From: Spirosoma profusum
GTDB taxonomy: Bacteria; Bacteroidota; Bacteroidia; Cytophagales; Spirosomataceae
Assembly: GCF_014699005.1 (NCBI RefSeq)
Contig: NZ_JACWZY010000029.1
Coordinates: 53,899 to 117,898, forward strand
Direction of reading: 5' to 3'
DNA length: 64,000 nucleotides
The position numbers and the translations under genes were made by a program. Under the pieces are notes generated by a model. The model was not told the DNA's origin and ran no database searches. It saw only the letters and a program-made list of their open reading frames with translations. This document shows positions 55,382 to 63,710 of this stretch, piece by piece. Position 1 is the first letter of the stretch. Each line of letters opens with the position of its first letter.

Positions 55382-57079
55382 ATGGCGGCTACGGGACCCA
55401 AATCCGCAAAATACATATTTGTTACAGGCGGGGTAACTTCATCACTTGGCAAAGGCATTATTGCCTCTTCACTCGCCAAACTGCTTCAATCCAGAGGACT
55501 TACGGTAACGATTCAAAAATTCGACCCGTATATTAATATCGATCCTGGCACGCTCAATCCTTACGAACACGGCGAATGTTACGTTACTGACGATGGCGCC
55601 GAAACTGATCTCGATCTCGGGCACTACGAGCGGTTCCTGAACCGGCCAACGTCACAGGCGAATAACATCACAACCGGACGTATTTATAACAACGTCATCA
55701 CCCGCGAACGCCGGGGCGATTTCCTGGGAAAAACGGTGCAGGTTGTGCCGCACATCACTGATGAAATCAAACGAAATATCAGACTGCTGGGCGAAACTGG
55801 TGAGTACGATATTGTTATTACTGAAATTGGCGGCTGCGTGGGCGACATTGAATCGCTGCCTTTTGTTGAAGCAGTACGGCAATTAAAATTTGAACTGGGC
55901 GAACACGATACGCTAGTGATTCACCTGACACTGGTTCCATACCTGCAATCGGCGGGTGAGCTAAAAACCAAGCCGACTCAACACTCGGTACGTATGCTGC
56001 TCGAAAATGGTGTTCAGCCTGATATCATCGTTTGCCGTACGGAACACCCACTTCCGCAGGATATCCGAAAGAAAATTGCCCTGTTCTGTAACGTACAGGT
56101 CAGTTCGGTTATTGAAGCCATTGATGCCCAAACCATTTACGACGTACCGTTGCTGATGCAGAAAGAGCGACTCGACCAGCGCGCTCTTTACATGATGGAC
56201 CTTTACAACGACAAAGATGCCGATCTGGATGTCTGGAAAAGTTTTCTGGCGCGACTCAAAAATCCCGGCGATGTGGTACGTATCGGACTGGTTGGCAAAT
56301 ACGTAGAGCTGCACGACGCTTATAAGTCTATCGCTGAGTCGTTTATACATGCTGGGGCTACCAACGAATGTAAAGTAGAATTGGAGTGGATACAGTCTGA
56401 AACGCTGGTCGACGAACACCATTGCGCGGAAGTCTTGAGCCAGTTGGATGGTGTGCTGGTGGCACCTGGTTTTGGCGAACGGGGTATTGAAGGTAAAATA
56501 AATGCTGTTCGCTACGTTCGTGAGCAGGGTATTCCGTTCCTGGGTATCTGCCTGGGTATGCAAATGGCCGTGATTGAGTACGCCCGCAACGTAATGGGTA
56601 TTTCTGAAGCACACTCAACCGAAATGGAGCCGCACACGGGCACGCCGGTTATTAGTATGATGGAAGCGCAGAAAAGCATTACTGATAAGGGCGGTACCAT
56701 GCGCCTAGGGGCCTATGCCTGCAAACTAAAACGCGATTCGCTGGCGCACCAGATTTACGGAAAACTCCAGATCAGTGAACGCCACCGGCATCGTTACGAA
56801 TTTAACAATGATTACCTGGAAGCCTTCGAAAAAGCAGGGCTACGACCAACTGGTACGAATCCGGAAACGGGGTTAGTAGAAATTGTAGAACTGGCTCAGA
56901 GTCAGCATCCCTGGTTCGTAGGTGTGCAGTTTCACCCGGAGCTGAAGAGTACCGTCATGAATCCTCATCCGCTTTTTGTACAGTTCGTACGGGCTGCGCT
57001 TACCTATAGTCAGCAGAAAAATGCGGCTCCATCCAATCTGGCAACCGCCGGTGTAGAAACAGCCGAAGTGGTTGATTAA
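55382..57079 (+). CDS. pyrG: CTP synthase
   Basis: 565 residues. PyrG aminates UTP to CTP with glutamine and ATP. N-terminal synthetase: KYIFVTGGVTSSLGKG, DPYINIDPGTLNP, GDIESLPF; C-terminal class I glutamine amidotransferase with the nucleophile Cys in GICLGMQM and the His-Glu pair in GVQFHPE. The C-terminus has about 20 extra residues after the amidotransferase domain. A repeat-filled gap separates it from yidC. Confidence 0.98.
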   Translation: MAATGPKSAKYIFVTGGVTSSLGKGIIASSLAKLLQSRGLTVTIQKFDPYINIDPGTLNPYEHGECYVTDDGAETDLDLGHYERFLNRPTSQANNITTGRIYNNVITRERRGDFLGKTVQVVPHITDEIKRNIRLLGETGEYDIVITEIGGCVGDIESLPFVEAVRQLKFELGEHDTLVIHLTLVPYLQSAGELKTKPTQHSVRMLLENGVQPDIIVCRTEHPLPQDIRKKIALFCNVQVSSVIEAIDAQTIYDVPLLMQKERLDQRALYMMDLYNDKDADLDVWKSFLARLKNPGDVVRIGLVGKYVELHDAYKSIAESFIHAGATNECKVELEWIQSETLVDEHHCAEVLSQLDGVLVAPGFGERGIEGKINAVRYVREQGIPFLGICLGMQMAVIEYARNVMGISEAHSTEMEPHTGTPVISMMEAQKSITDKGGTMRLGAYACKLKRDSLAHQIYGKLQISERHRHRYEFNNDYLEAFEKAGLRPTGTNPETGLVEIVELAQSQHPWFVGVQFHPELKSTVMNPHPLFVQFVRAALTYSQQKNAAPSNLATAGVETAEVVD

Positions 57080-57113
57080 CCGACGGATTGGCGTAATTTT
57101 GCAAAAAAAGTGG

Positions 57114-57181
57114 CTAGTCGTCAGTCAATAATCGTTAGTGATCTTTAAAGGAATTACTATCGACTATCGACTGTTGACTAG
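57114..57181. repeat. Imperfect inverted repeat between pyrG and yidC
   Basis: Arms 57114-57139 and 57156-57181 (26 bp, about five mismatches), sharing the TCGATAGTC word with the repeat inside the AddB-like gene. Confidence 0.7.
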
Positions 57182-57202
57182 TACCCGACGACTTAAAACT
57201 AA

Positions 57203-59056
57203 ATGGATCGTAATCAAATTATTGGCATTGTCCTGATTCTGGCGATGCTGGTCGGCTACCAGTTGCTGGTACCGAAACCCGCGCCCGAAAAGGAACCGGC
57301 TCAACAAACTCAGACTACCAAACCAACCACGGCTTCGGCGGCCGCAGCCGCTGTCGAAAAAGCGGGACAACCGCTCGATTCAGCCGCAGCTAAGGCACAG
57401 TTTGGTGATTTTGCGGCAGCAGCTACTGGTGAAACCCGCGATATTGTTCTCGAAAACAAAGACATTAAAGTAACGTTCAGCACGCAGGGTGGCCGCGTGA
57501 AAGAGGTTGTACTGAAGAAGTACAAGACTTACAATCAGAAACCACTGGTACTGATTGATAATGAGAGTAGTAAAACGCTGCTCGAATTGCCGACCAGTCG
57601 AGGAAAAGTTAACCTGCACCAACTTTATTATCAGACTACCAGCCAGAATAGCCCGGATAACGGTCAACCCAAACAAATTACGTTCCGCGCCGACGTAGCA
57701 CCTGGTCAATCTGTTGAGCAAACCTACACCTTACCTGCTGAGGGATACGTATTGGATTACGGTTTGAAATTAAACGGATTAGGAAACTCCGTTGGCAATG
57801 GCGACATCCGGTTCTTCTGGGAGGATAAGATGCGCCAATATGAAAATGATCTGGCCAACAACCGTCGGGCGGCAACGATCAACTACCTTTCGAGCGATGA
57901 AAATTTTGACGGACTGAAAGAAAGCGAAAGCAACGAAGAAACAACCGTTGACGAACCTGTGCAGTGGTTCACCATCAAGCACAAATATTTCCTGTCGGGC
58001 TTTGTCGCTAAAAATGCGCCACTCACCAAAGCCAGTTTCAAAACTTTAGTCGATCCGACTGACAGCAACGTAGTGAAGACGGCTGTTGCCGACGTAACAC
58101 TGCCGCTGGCCGACGTAAAAGCGGGAAAAGGTCAATACAAATTCTACTACGGCCCCAACGATTTTCAGTTATTGGGCGACGTAGCGCCCGAATTTGACCG
58201 GAACGTTTACCTGGGTTATTCGATTCTGAAGCCGATCAACAAGTATTTCTTTGTGCCTGTTTTCAACCTGCTGGAGAAGGGTATTTCGAATTATGGCTTG
58301 CTCATTATTGTGCTTGTCATCTTTGTAAAGCTTTTGTTAACACCGTTAACCTACAAGTCATACATCAGTATGGCTAAGATGCGGGTGCTGGCTCCCGAAA
58401 TCGAAGCCATTAAAGAGCGAGTCGGCGACGACATGACTAAACAGCAGTCGGAGCAGATGAAGTTGTATCAGGAAGTAGGCGTTAGTCCACTGAGTGGTTG
58501 TGTGCCGGTACTGGCAACCATGCCAATTCTGTTCGCGCTGTTCATGCTATTTCCAAATCTGATTGAACTCCGGCAGAAACCATTTCTGTGGGCAGGTGAC
58601 CTTTCGACCTACGATGCGTTCCTTACGTTCCCGACGCTTCCCTTTATTGGCGGTCACCTGAGTCTGTTTACTGTATTGATGACGATATCGTCGATTGCAT
58701 ACGCCTATTATAACAATCAGACCACGCCTACCCAGCCAGGACCGGTGAATATGAAAGCGTTGAGCTACGTATTCCCGCTAATGTTTATGTTTGTGCTGAA
58801 CTCGTATCCAGCAGGTTTGACTTTTTATTATTTTGTATCGAACGTAGTGACCATCGCCCAGCAACAACTGATTCGGCGCTTCGTTGACGAAGAAAAAATC
58901 AAAGCGCTCCTGGACGAAAATCGGCGAAAAAATGCTACCGGTCAGGGCAAGAAACCCGGTGGATTCCAGGCGCTGCTCCAGAAACAACTCGCAGCCGCCG
59001 AGGAAGCCCGCAAACAGGCCGACGAAGCTCAAAAACGAGCTAAACAGAAGAAATAA
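57203..59056 (+). CDS. yidC: Membrane protein insertase YidC
   Basis: 617 residues. N-terminal anchor (IIGIVLILAMLVGYQLLV), a long periplasmic P1 domain (about 75-360), then the conserved Oxa1-type membrane core (SNYGLLIIVLVIFVKLLLTP, YQEVGVSPLSGCVPVLATMP, YYFVSNVVTIAQQQLIRR) and a basic tail (RKQADEAQKRAKQKK) for ribosome contact. It inserts and folds inner-membrane proteins with or without SecYEG. Confidence 0.97.
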   Translation: MDRNQIIGIVLILAMLVGYQLLVPKPAPEKEPAQQTQTTKPTTASAAAAAVEKAGQPLDSAAAKAQFGDFAAAATGETRDIVLENKDIKVTFSTQGGRVKEVVLKKYKTYNQKPLVLIDNESSKTLLELPTSRGKVNLHQLYYQTTSQNSPDNGQPKQITFRADVAPGQSVEQTYTLPAEGYVLDYGLKLNGLGNSVGNGDIRFFWEDKMRQYENDLANNRRAATINYLSSDENFDGLKESESNEETTVDEPVQWFTIKHKYFLSGFVAKNAPLTKASFKTLVDPTDSNVVKTAVADVTLPLADVKAGKGQYKFYYGPNDFQLLGDVAPEFDRNVYLGYSILKPINKYFFVPVFNLLEKGISNYGLLIIVLVIFVKLLLTPLTYKSYISMAKMRVLAPEIEAIKERVGDDMTKQQSEQMKLYQEVGVSPLSGCVPVLATMPILFALFMLFPNLIELRQKPFLWAGDLSTYDAFLTFPTLPFIGGHLSLFTVLMTISSIAYAYYNNQTTPTQPGPVNMKALSYVFPLMFMFVLNSYPAGLTFYYFVSNVVTIAQQQLIRRFVDEEKIKALLDENRRKNATGQGKKPGGFQALLQKQLAAAEEARKQADEAQKRAKQKK

Positions 59057-59063
59057 GTCCACT

Positions 59064-59137
59064 GTTTTCAGTTTACTGTTATCCGTTTACAGTTGGCTGA
59101 CGCAAATACTGTAAACGGATAACAGTAAACTGAAAAC
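59064..59137. repeat. 30-bp perfect inverted repeat after yidC
   Basis: Arms 59064-59093 and 59108-59137 are exact complements with a 14-base loop, starting 8 bases past the yidC stop and ending 12 bases before the next start codon. Its place suits a transcript-end or attenuating structure. Confidence 0.85.
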
Positions 59138-59148
59138 GCAAACAAGTC

Positions 59149-60948
59149 ATGAGTGGTAGCAAGGGTTGTTGTATACGATTGGTCTTTCTGACGGGTCTGT
59201 TGAGCTGGCAGGTTACCATGGCGCAACCATCAACCGACAACCAGAAACGCTACAAAACTGCCGTGCAACTGGTACGTTCCGGCGACTATGAGAAGGCCAA
59301 AACCGAACTGAACCTACTCATTCAGCGCGATGGGCCGCTCAGCCCATATGCTCACTATTACTACGCTCTGGCCGCATTTCGACAAAAGAACTTTCCGCAG
59401 GCACAGGCCATGCTGAAACAGTTGCAGACCCGTTTCTCCGATTGGAACAAAGTAGATGACGCTCAGTACCTGCTCGCTGCTGTCAGTATGGAAATGGGTC
59501 GCCTTGAAGACGGAGTAGCCGCACTACAGTCTATTAGCGACGCCAAAATTCGGGCCGAGGGAATTAAGCTGGAACAGGCATTTATAGGACGTATCACCGA
59601 CCTGAAGCGCCTAAAAGCATTAAACAAAGAATTCCCCGACGACCGTGCCGTTGGATTGGCACTCATCGACTTACTCCAGCAAACCGCGACTGACAAAGAA
59701 GACCTCGAATTGTCTGACCGACTTACAAATCGGTTTGGCGTACCTAACATTGCCTCAACGCGCTCGACAGCACCCGTATCGGCTACACCATCAGCTTCCG
59801 CTACGTCCGTTCCTGTTCGCGCTAACCGCGCTAAAGGCTATTATAACGTAGCACTATTATTTCCGTTCCGGCTGGATGAATTCGACGCAGAGAAACGAGC
59901 ACGGACAAATCAGTACGTCTATGATCTGTACAATGGCATTAAAATGGCCAAGACTAAGCTACAGGAGGAAGGCATCACGGTCAATTTGTTTGCTTACGAT
60001 ATCGAGAACGACGCGAATAAAACCCTCGAATTAGTTAACAGCCCAGCCTTTGCCCAGACTGACCTCATGATTGGGCCTCTCTACGTTGAACCGAATCGAA
60101 TAGCATCAGCTTACGCCAGCCAAAACAGTATTTTACTGCTTAATCCTATCGCTACAAACAGCGATCTGGTAGCCAATCAGCCAATGGCTTTTCTAGCTCA
60201 GCCATCGCTAAATCAGCAGGCGCAACAGGCGGCTAAACAGGCAGCCTCTTTAATACGTTCGGAAGTGAAAGTGGCAAACGACCTCAGTAGCCGTCGGGTA
60301 GCCATTTATTTCGGTACATCCCGAAAAGATTCGCTCCTGGCACTGGCCTATCAGACCGAGATGCAACGGCAAAATTATCAGGTTGTTGATTTTAGAAAAT
60401 TATCGGGGACAGCCCAGGCTATGGCCGACGCTATGTTGCAGCAACCCGGTTCGACAACTCGTCCAGTCAATAGTTCGCAGGTGGCAGGTGCCACACTGGG
60501 ACATATTTTCTTTGCCAGCAGCAGTGACACCGATGGTCAGCGGTTGCTCGATGCCCTGAGCCGCAAGAAAATCAACGGTCCCGTTATGGCTACTTCCACT
60601 GCTTTTGACATGTACAGTGACGCTACCGCTACGTTCACCAAACGGAATTTATACCTGCTTTACCCTGACTTTATCGACGTAACGCGGGAACCTGTTGTTA
60701 CATTCCAGGAGCAATACGTTGCCAAACGTAACACTATACCGTCGGTTTTTGCAAGTCAGGGTTACGACATGATGCTATTTTTCGGCCGTCAGCTAGCCAA
60801 GAACGGAAGTTCATTACGTAACCGAAGCATGTTACGTTCCGACACCGACGATTATCTCCTCTCCGGATTCGATTACACGCAAACCAACGACAATCAGATC
60901 GTCCCTATCGTTAAATTCACCGACGGGCGGCTGGTAAAAATTGAATGA
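59149..60948 (+). CDS. LppC-like periplasmic binding protein with TPR region
   Basis: 599 residues: signal peptide to about residue 25 (LLSWQVTMAQ), TPR-like helices (about 30-190: YAHYYYALAAFRQKNFPQAQ), a Ser/Thr/Ala-rich linker (about 205-225), and a type-1 periplasmic binding fold (about 230-590: VALLFPFRLDEFDAEKRART, LMIGPLYVEPNRIASAYAS, DMMLFFGRQLAKNGS). It resembles LpoA/LppC and branched-chain amino acid binding proteins. LppC-like proteins can activate peptidoglycan synthases; that role here is inferred. It lies between yidC and hemL. Confidence 0.8.
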   Translation: MSGSKGCCIRLVFLTGLLSWQVTMAQPSTDNQKRYKTAVQLVRSGDYEKAKTELNLLIQRDGPLSPYAHYYYALAAFRQKNFPQAQAMLKQLQTRFSDWNKVDDAQYLLAAVSMEMGRLEDGVAALQSISDAKIRAEGIKLEQAFIGRITDLKRLKALNKEFPDDRAVGLALIDLLQQTATDKEDLELSDRLTNRFGVPNIASTRSTAPVSATPSASATSVPVRANRAKGYYNVALLFPFRLDEFDAEKRARTNQYVYDLYNGIKMAKTKLQEEGITVNLFAYDIENDANKTLELVNSPAFAQTDLMIGPLYVEPNRIASAYASQNSILLLNPIATNSDLVANQPMAFLAQPSLNQQAQQAAKQAASLIRSEVKVANDLSSRRVAIYFGTSRKDSLLALAYQTEMQRQNYQVVDFRKLSGTAQAMADAMLQQPGSTTRPVNSSQVAGATLGHIFFASSSDTDGQRLLDALSRKKINGPVMATSTAFDMYSDATATFTKRNLYLLYPDFIDVTREPVVTFQEQYVAKRNTIPSVFASQGYDMMLFFGRQLAKNGSSLRNRSMLRSDTDDYLLSGFDYTQTNDNQIVPIVKFTDGRLVKIE

Positions 60949-61027
60949 GCGAAAGCGTGAATGAATAAGTGAATAACTGACGCAAAATTTCCTGTCGGAT
61001 GGTATTCACGCTTTTACGCTTTCGCTC
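60947..61027. repeat. Imperfect inverted repeat before hemL, related to 50043-50099
   Basis: Left arm 60947-60962, right arm 61004-61027 with an extra 8 bases in the right arm. The loop carries CTGTCGGATGGTATTC, matching the lpxK-end repeat in 15 of 16 bases. It ends 8 bases before the hemL start. Confidence 0.7.
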
Positions 61028-61035
61028 TTTGACAC

Positions 61036-62328
61036 ATGACTACAAGCGAACAATTATTTGAAAAAGCAAAAACCCTGATTCCGGGAGGTGTAAACTCGCC
61101 GGTTCGGGCGTTTCGAGCCGTCGGGGGCTCTCCCCTTTTCATCAAGTCGGCCAAAGGGCCATTTCTTTACGATGAAGATGGTCGGCAATATATCGAACTC
61201 ATCAATTCCTGGGGCCCAATGATTCTGGGGCATGCTTTCGAACCGGTCGAAAAAGCAGTTCGGGATGCCATTCAGCATTCGTTTTCGTTTGGGGCTCCCA
61301 CCCGAAAGGAAGTCGAGATGGCCGAATTGATTACGTGGATGGTGCCATCGGTTGATAAAGTCAGGATGGTAAACTCTGGTACAGAGGCCACAATGTCGGC
61401 AATTCGGGTAGCCAGAGGGTTCACCGGGCGCGATAAGCTTATCAAGTTTGAAGGCTGTTACCACGGCCACGGCGATTCGTTCCTGATTGCTGCGGGTAGC
61501 GGAGCCGTTACGATGGGCGTTCCCGACAGTCCGGGCGTTACCAAAGCCACAGCCGCCGATACGTTAACAGCTCCTTTCAACGACCTTGCAGCTGTCGAAC
61601 TGCTTTTCGAAAACAACCACAATCAAGTGGCCGCCGTAATTCTGGAGCCGGTGGTTGGAAATATGGGCTGCGTACTCCCCGAACCAGGTTTTCTGGAAGG
61701 TATCCGAGCTCTTTGCGATAAACACGGCGCAATCCTGATTTTCGACGAAGTAATGACAGGTTTCCGATTAGCGAAAGGTGGTGCTCAGGAACGTTTTGGT
61801 ATCCTGCCTGACTTAACCACGATGGGGAAAATCATCGGTGGAGGGATGCCAGTCGGCGCCTACGGTGGTCGAGCCGATATCATGAACCAGGTTTCACCGG
61901 CTGGTCCTGTTTATCAGGCCGGTACGTTATCGGGCAATCCCATCGCGATGTCGGCAGGACTGGCGATGCTACGTTACCTTAACGATCATTCGGACGTTTA
62001 TATGCAACTGGAAGCTATAGGTAATAAACTAGTTGCGGGCTTCAGTGCTACGTTCGAGAAGTTTGGCATGACCTATACGATAAACCACATTGGTTCGATG
62101 TATACGCTGTTTATGACCGACCAGCCTGTTACCAATTTCTCGGAAGCGAAATCCTGCGATTTACGTTCGTTTGGCCGTTACTTTCACGCTATGCTCGATC
62201 GGGGTGTTTACCTGGCTCCGTCGCAGTTTGAGAGTTTATTTCTGTCGACGGCGCTAACTGATACGTTGGTCGAACAGGTTATCCAGGCTAACGAGGAAAG
62301 CCTACTAGAAGTGATGAACGATATGTGA
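61036..62328 (+). CDS. hemL: Glutamate-1-semialdehyde 2,1-aminomutase
   Basis: 430 residues. HemL makes 5-aminolevulinate from glutamate-1-semialdehyde with PLP, the C5 route to heme. Family start TLIPGGVNSPVRAFRAVGG, PLP-fold motifs MVNSGTEATMSAIRVARG and IFDEVMTGFR, and the PLP lysine in TTMGKIIGGGMPVGAYGG. Its stop (TGA) overlaps the start of the following glycosyltransferase frame. Confidence 0.97.
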   Translation: MTTSEQLFEKAKTLIPGGVNSPVRAFRAVGGSPLFIKSAKGPFLYDEDGRQYIELINSWGPMILGHAFEPVEKAVRDAIQHSFSFGAPTRKEVEMAELITWMVPSVDKVRMVNSGTEATMSAIRVARGFTGRDKLIKFEGCYHGHGDSFLIAAGSGAVTMGVPDSPGVTKATAADTLTAPFNDLAAVELLFENNHNQVAAVILEPVVGNMGCVLPEPGFLEGIRALCDKHGAILIFDEVMTGFRLAKGGAQERFGILPDLTTMGKIIGGGMPVGAYGGRADIMNQVSPAGPVYQAGTLSGNPIAMSAGLAMLRYLNDHSDVYMQLEAIGNKLVAGFSATFEKFGMTYTINHIGSMYTLFMTDQPVTNFSEAKSCDLRSFGRYFHAMLDRGVYLAPSQFESLFLSTALTDTLVEQVIQANEESLLEVMNDM

Positions 62329-62384
62329 TGAGCGATGAGTGGTTAGCCTGTTTGTCATTCATCACGTATCATTTATCACTTAAT
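62328..62384. repeat. Imperfect inverted repeat at the hemL-GT2 junction
   Basis: A low-complexity GATGA-based left part (62328-62345) is loosely complementary to the CATCA/ATCAC right part (62358-62384). It resembles the other intergenic repeats of the window. Confidence 0.45.
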
Positions 62385-63395
62385 ACTGTGTTTTTCTCCG
62401 TCATAATTCCTGTTTTCAACCGCCCCGATGAGCTGCGGGAGCTGTTATACACGCTGACTCAGCAGACGTATCAGCAGTTTGAAGTATTGGTGATTGAAGA
62501 CGGTTCCCGAAACAAAGCCGACGACGTAGTGACCGCCTTCAACGACCGGCTCACGATACGTTATTTTTACAAGGAAAATTCGGGACAGGGATTCACTCGT
62601 AATTATGGTTTCGAACGCGCACAAGGAGATTATTTTGTCATTTTCGATTCTGACGCGCTCATTCCTCCTCACTATTTTGAGGCCGTTACTGAACGACTTT
62701 TACACGATAAGTTAGACGCCTATGGCGGTCCTGACGCTGCCCACCCTGATTTTACGTCTGTTCAGAAAGCTATCAGCTATTCCATGACGTCGCTATTTAC
62801 GACGGGAGGTATTCGGGGAAGTAAAAAAAACCTTGGCGGTACGTTCCATCCCCGCAGCTTTAATATGGGTCTTTCGCGGCAAGTCTGGGAAGCTACGCGC
62901 GGGTACAAACTCAGCCGCATGGGCGAAGATATTGAGTTCGCGATACGTATCATCGAAAACGGCTTCCGAACAGGGCTCATTCCCGATGCCTTTATTTACC
63001 ACAAACGCCGGACGAATTTCGGGCAATTCTTTCGGCAACTACGTTTCTTTGGCCGGGCCCGCATCAACATCTCACGCTACTACCCTTCTGAGTTAAAGCT
63101 GGTTCATACCTTTCCAGCTCTCTTTACGCTCTTTGTTTTTTCGGTACCAATAATGGCGCTAATTCATCCCATATTGTTTAGCCTGGGAATTGGCATTTTA
63201 ATACTATTTTCAGTATTGATTCTCCTGGATGCGACCCGTAAAGAAAAAAGTCTCTACGTTGGCCTACTGAGCATAATAGCCGCTTTTGTTCAGTTGATTG
63301 GCTACGGAATTGGTTTTATACAGGAAGGCTGGAAACGAATCCGCGAACCTAAAAGCTTCCGTGAAACCGGAGCAACAATTGAGTATCCCTCCTGA
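62328..63395 (+). CDS. Glycosyltransferase family 2 protein
   Basis: 355 residues from the ATG at 62328, whose A overlaps the hemL stop; a GTG at 62388 starting right before the conserved FFSVIIPVFNRPDE is the probable original start, and the extra 20 residues fall in a repeat. GT-A motifs: FSVIIPVFNRPDE, VIEDGSRNKADD, FIFDSDALIPP (DxD-like), NMGLSRQVWEATRGY, MGEDIEFAIR. Two or three C-terminal membrane segments (about 260-340: FTLFVFSVPIMALIHPILF, SIIAAFVQLIGYGIGF). It transfers a sugar at the inner membrane; acceptor unknown. Confidence 0.9.
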   Translation: MSDEWLACLSFITYHLSLNTVFFSVIIPVFNRPDELRELLYTLTQQTYQQFEVLVIEDGSRNKADDVVTAFNDRLTIRYFYKENSGQGFTRNYGFERAQGDYFVIFDSDALIPPHYFEAVTERLLHDKLDAYGGPDAAHPDFTSVQKAISYSMTSLFTTGGIRGSKKNLGGTFHPRSFNMGLSRQVWEATRGYKLSRMGEDIEFAIRIIENGFRTGLIPDAFIYHKRRTNFGQFFRQLRFFGRARINISRYYPSELKLVHTFPALFTLFVFSVPIMALIHPILFSLGIGILILFSVLILLDATRKEKSLYVGLLSIIAAFVQLIGYGIGFIQEGWKRIREPKSFRETGATIEYPS

Positions 63396-63610
63396 CAAAG
63401 CTTACGTAATACTCTGTTGATTGGAACCCGTAGTAAAAACAAGAAAATTTTCCTGTATCGTAACTACTTATTGGTTCCTTTGAGTTTACCGGTTAATTTG
63501 GTGCAAACTGGATATGATTCTTAATTCGTCATATATAATCTCCGAGAAGTTTAGTGGTTGCTGGAATACCAGCCATCCAGGGGATTATTGACGTTTGTAT
63601 ATAGCCAAAT

Positions 63611-63647
63611 AAAAAGCCCTCGGATCATATTGATTCGGGGGCTTTTT
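63611..63647 (+). terminator. Intrinsic terminator-like hairpin downstream of GT2
   Basis: 16-bp stem (63611-63626 with 63632-63647) with two G-U pairs, a 5-base loop and a T-run after it, 216 bases past the GT2 stop. Confidence 0.75.
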
Positions 63648-63710
63648 ATTTGCTATGGGTTGGAATCTGTAGGAATTGTTTCCTATGAATTCTCTTTATT
63701 GATGCGTGAA

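Noticed and set aside
55961..56614. 217-codon minus-strand frame opposite pyrG
   Set aside because: Antisense to a highly conserved gene.
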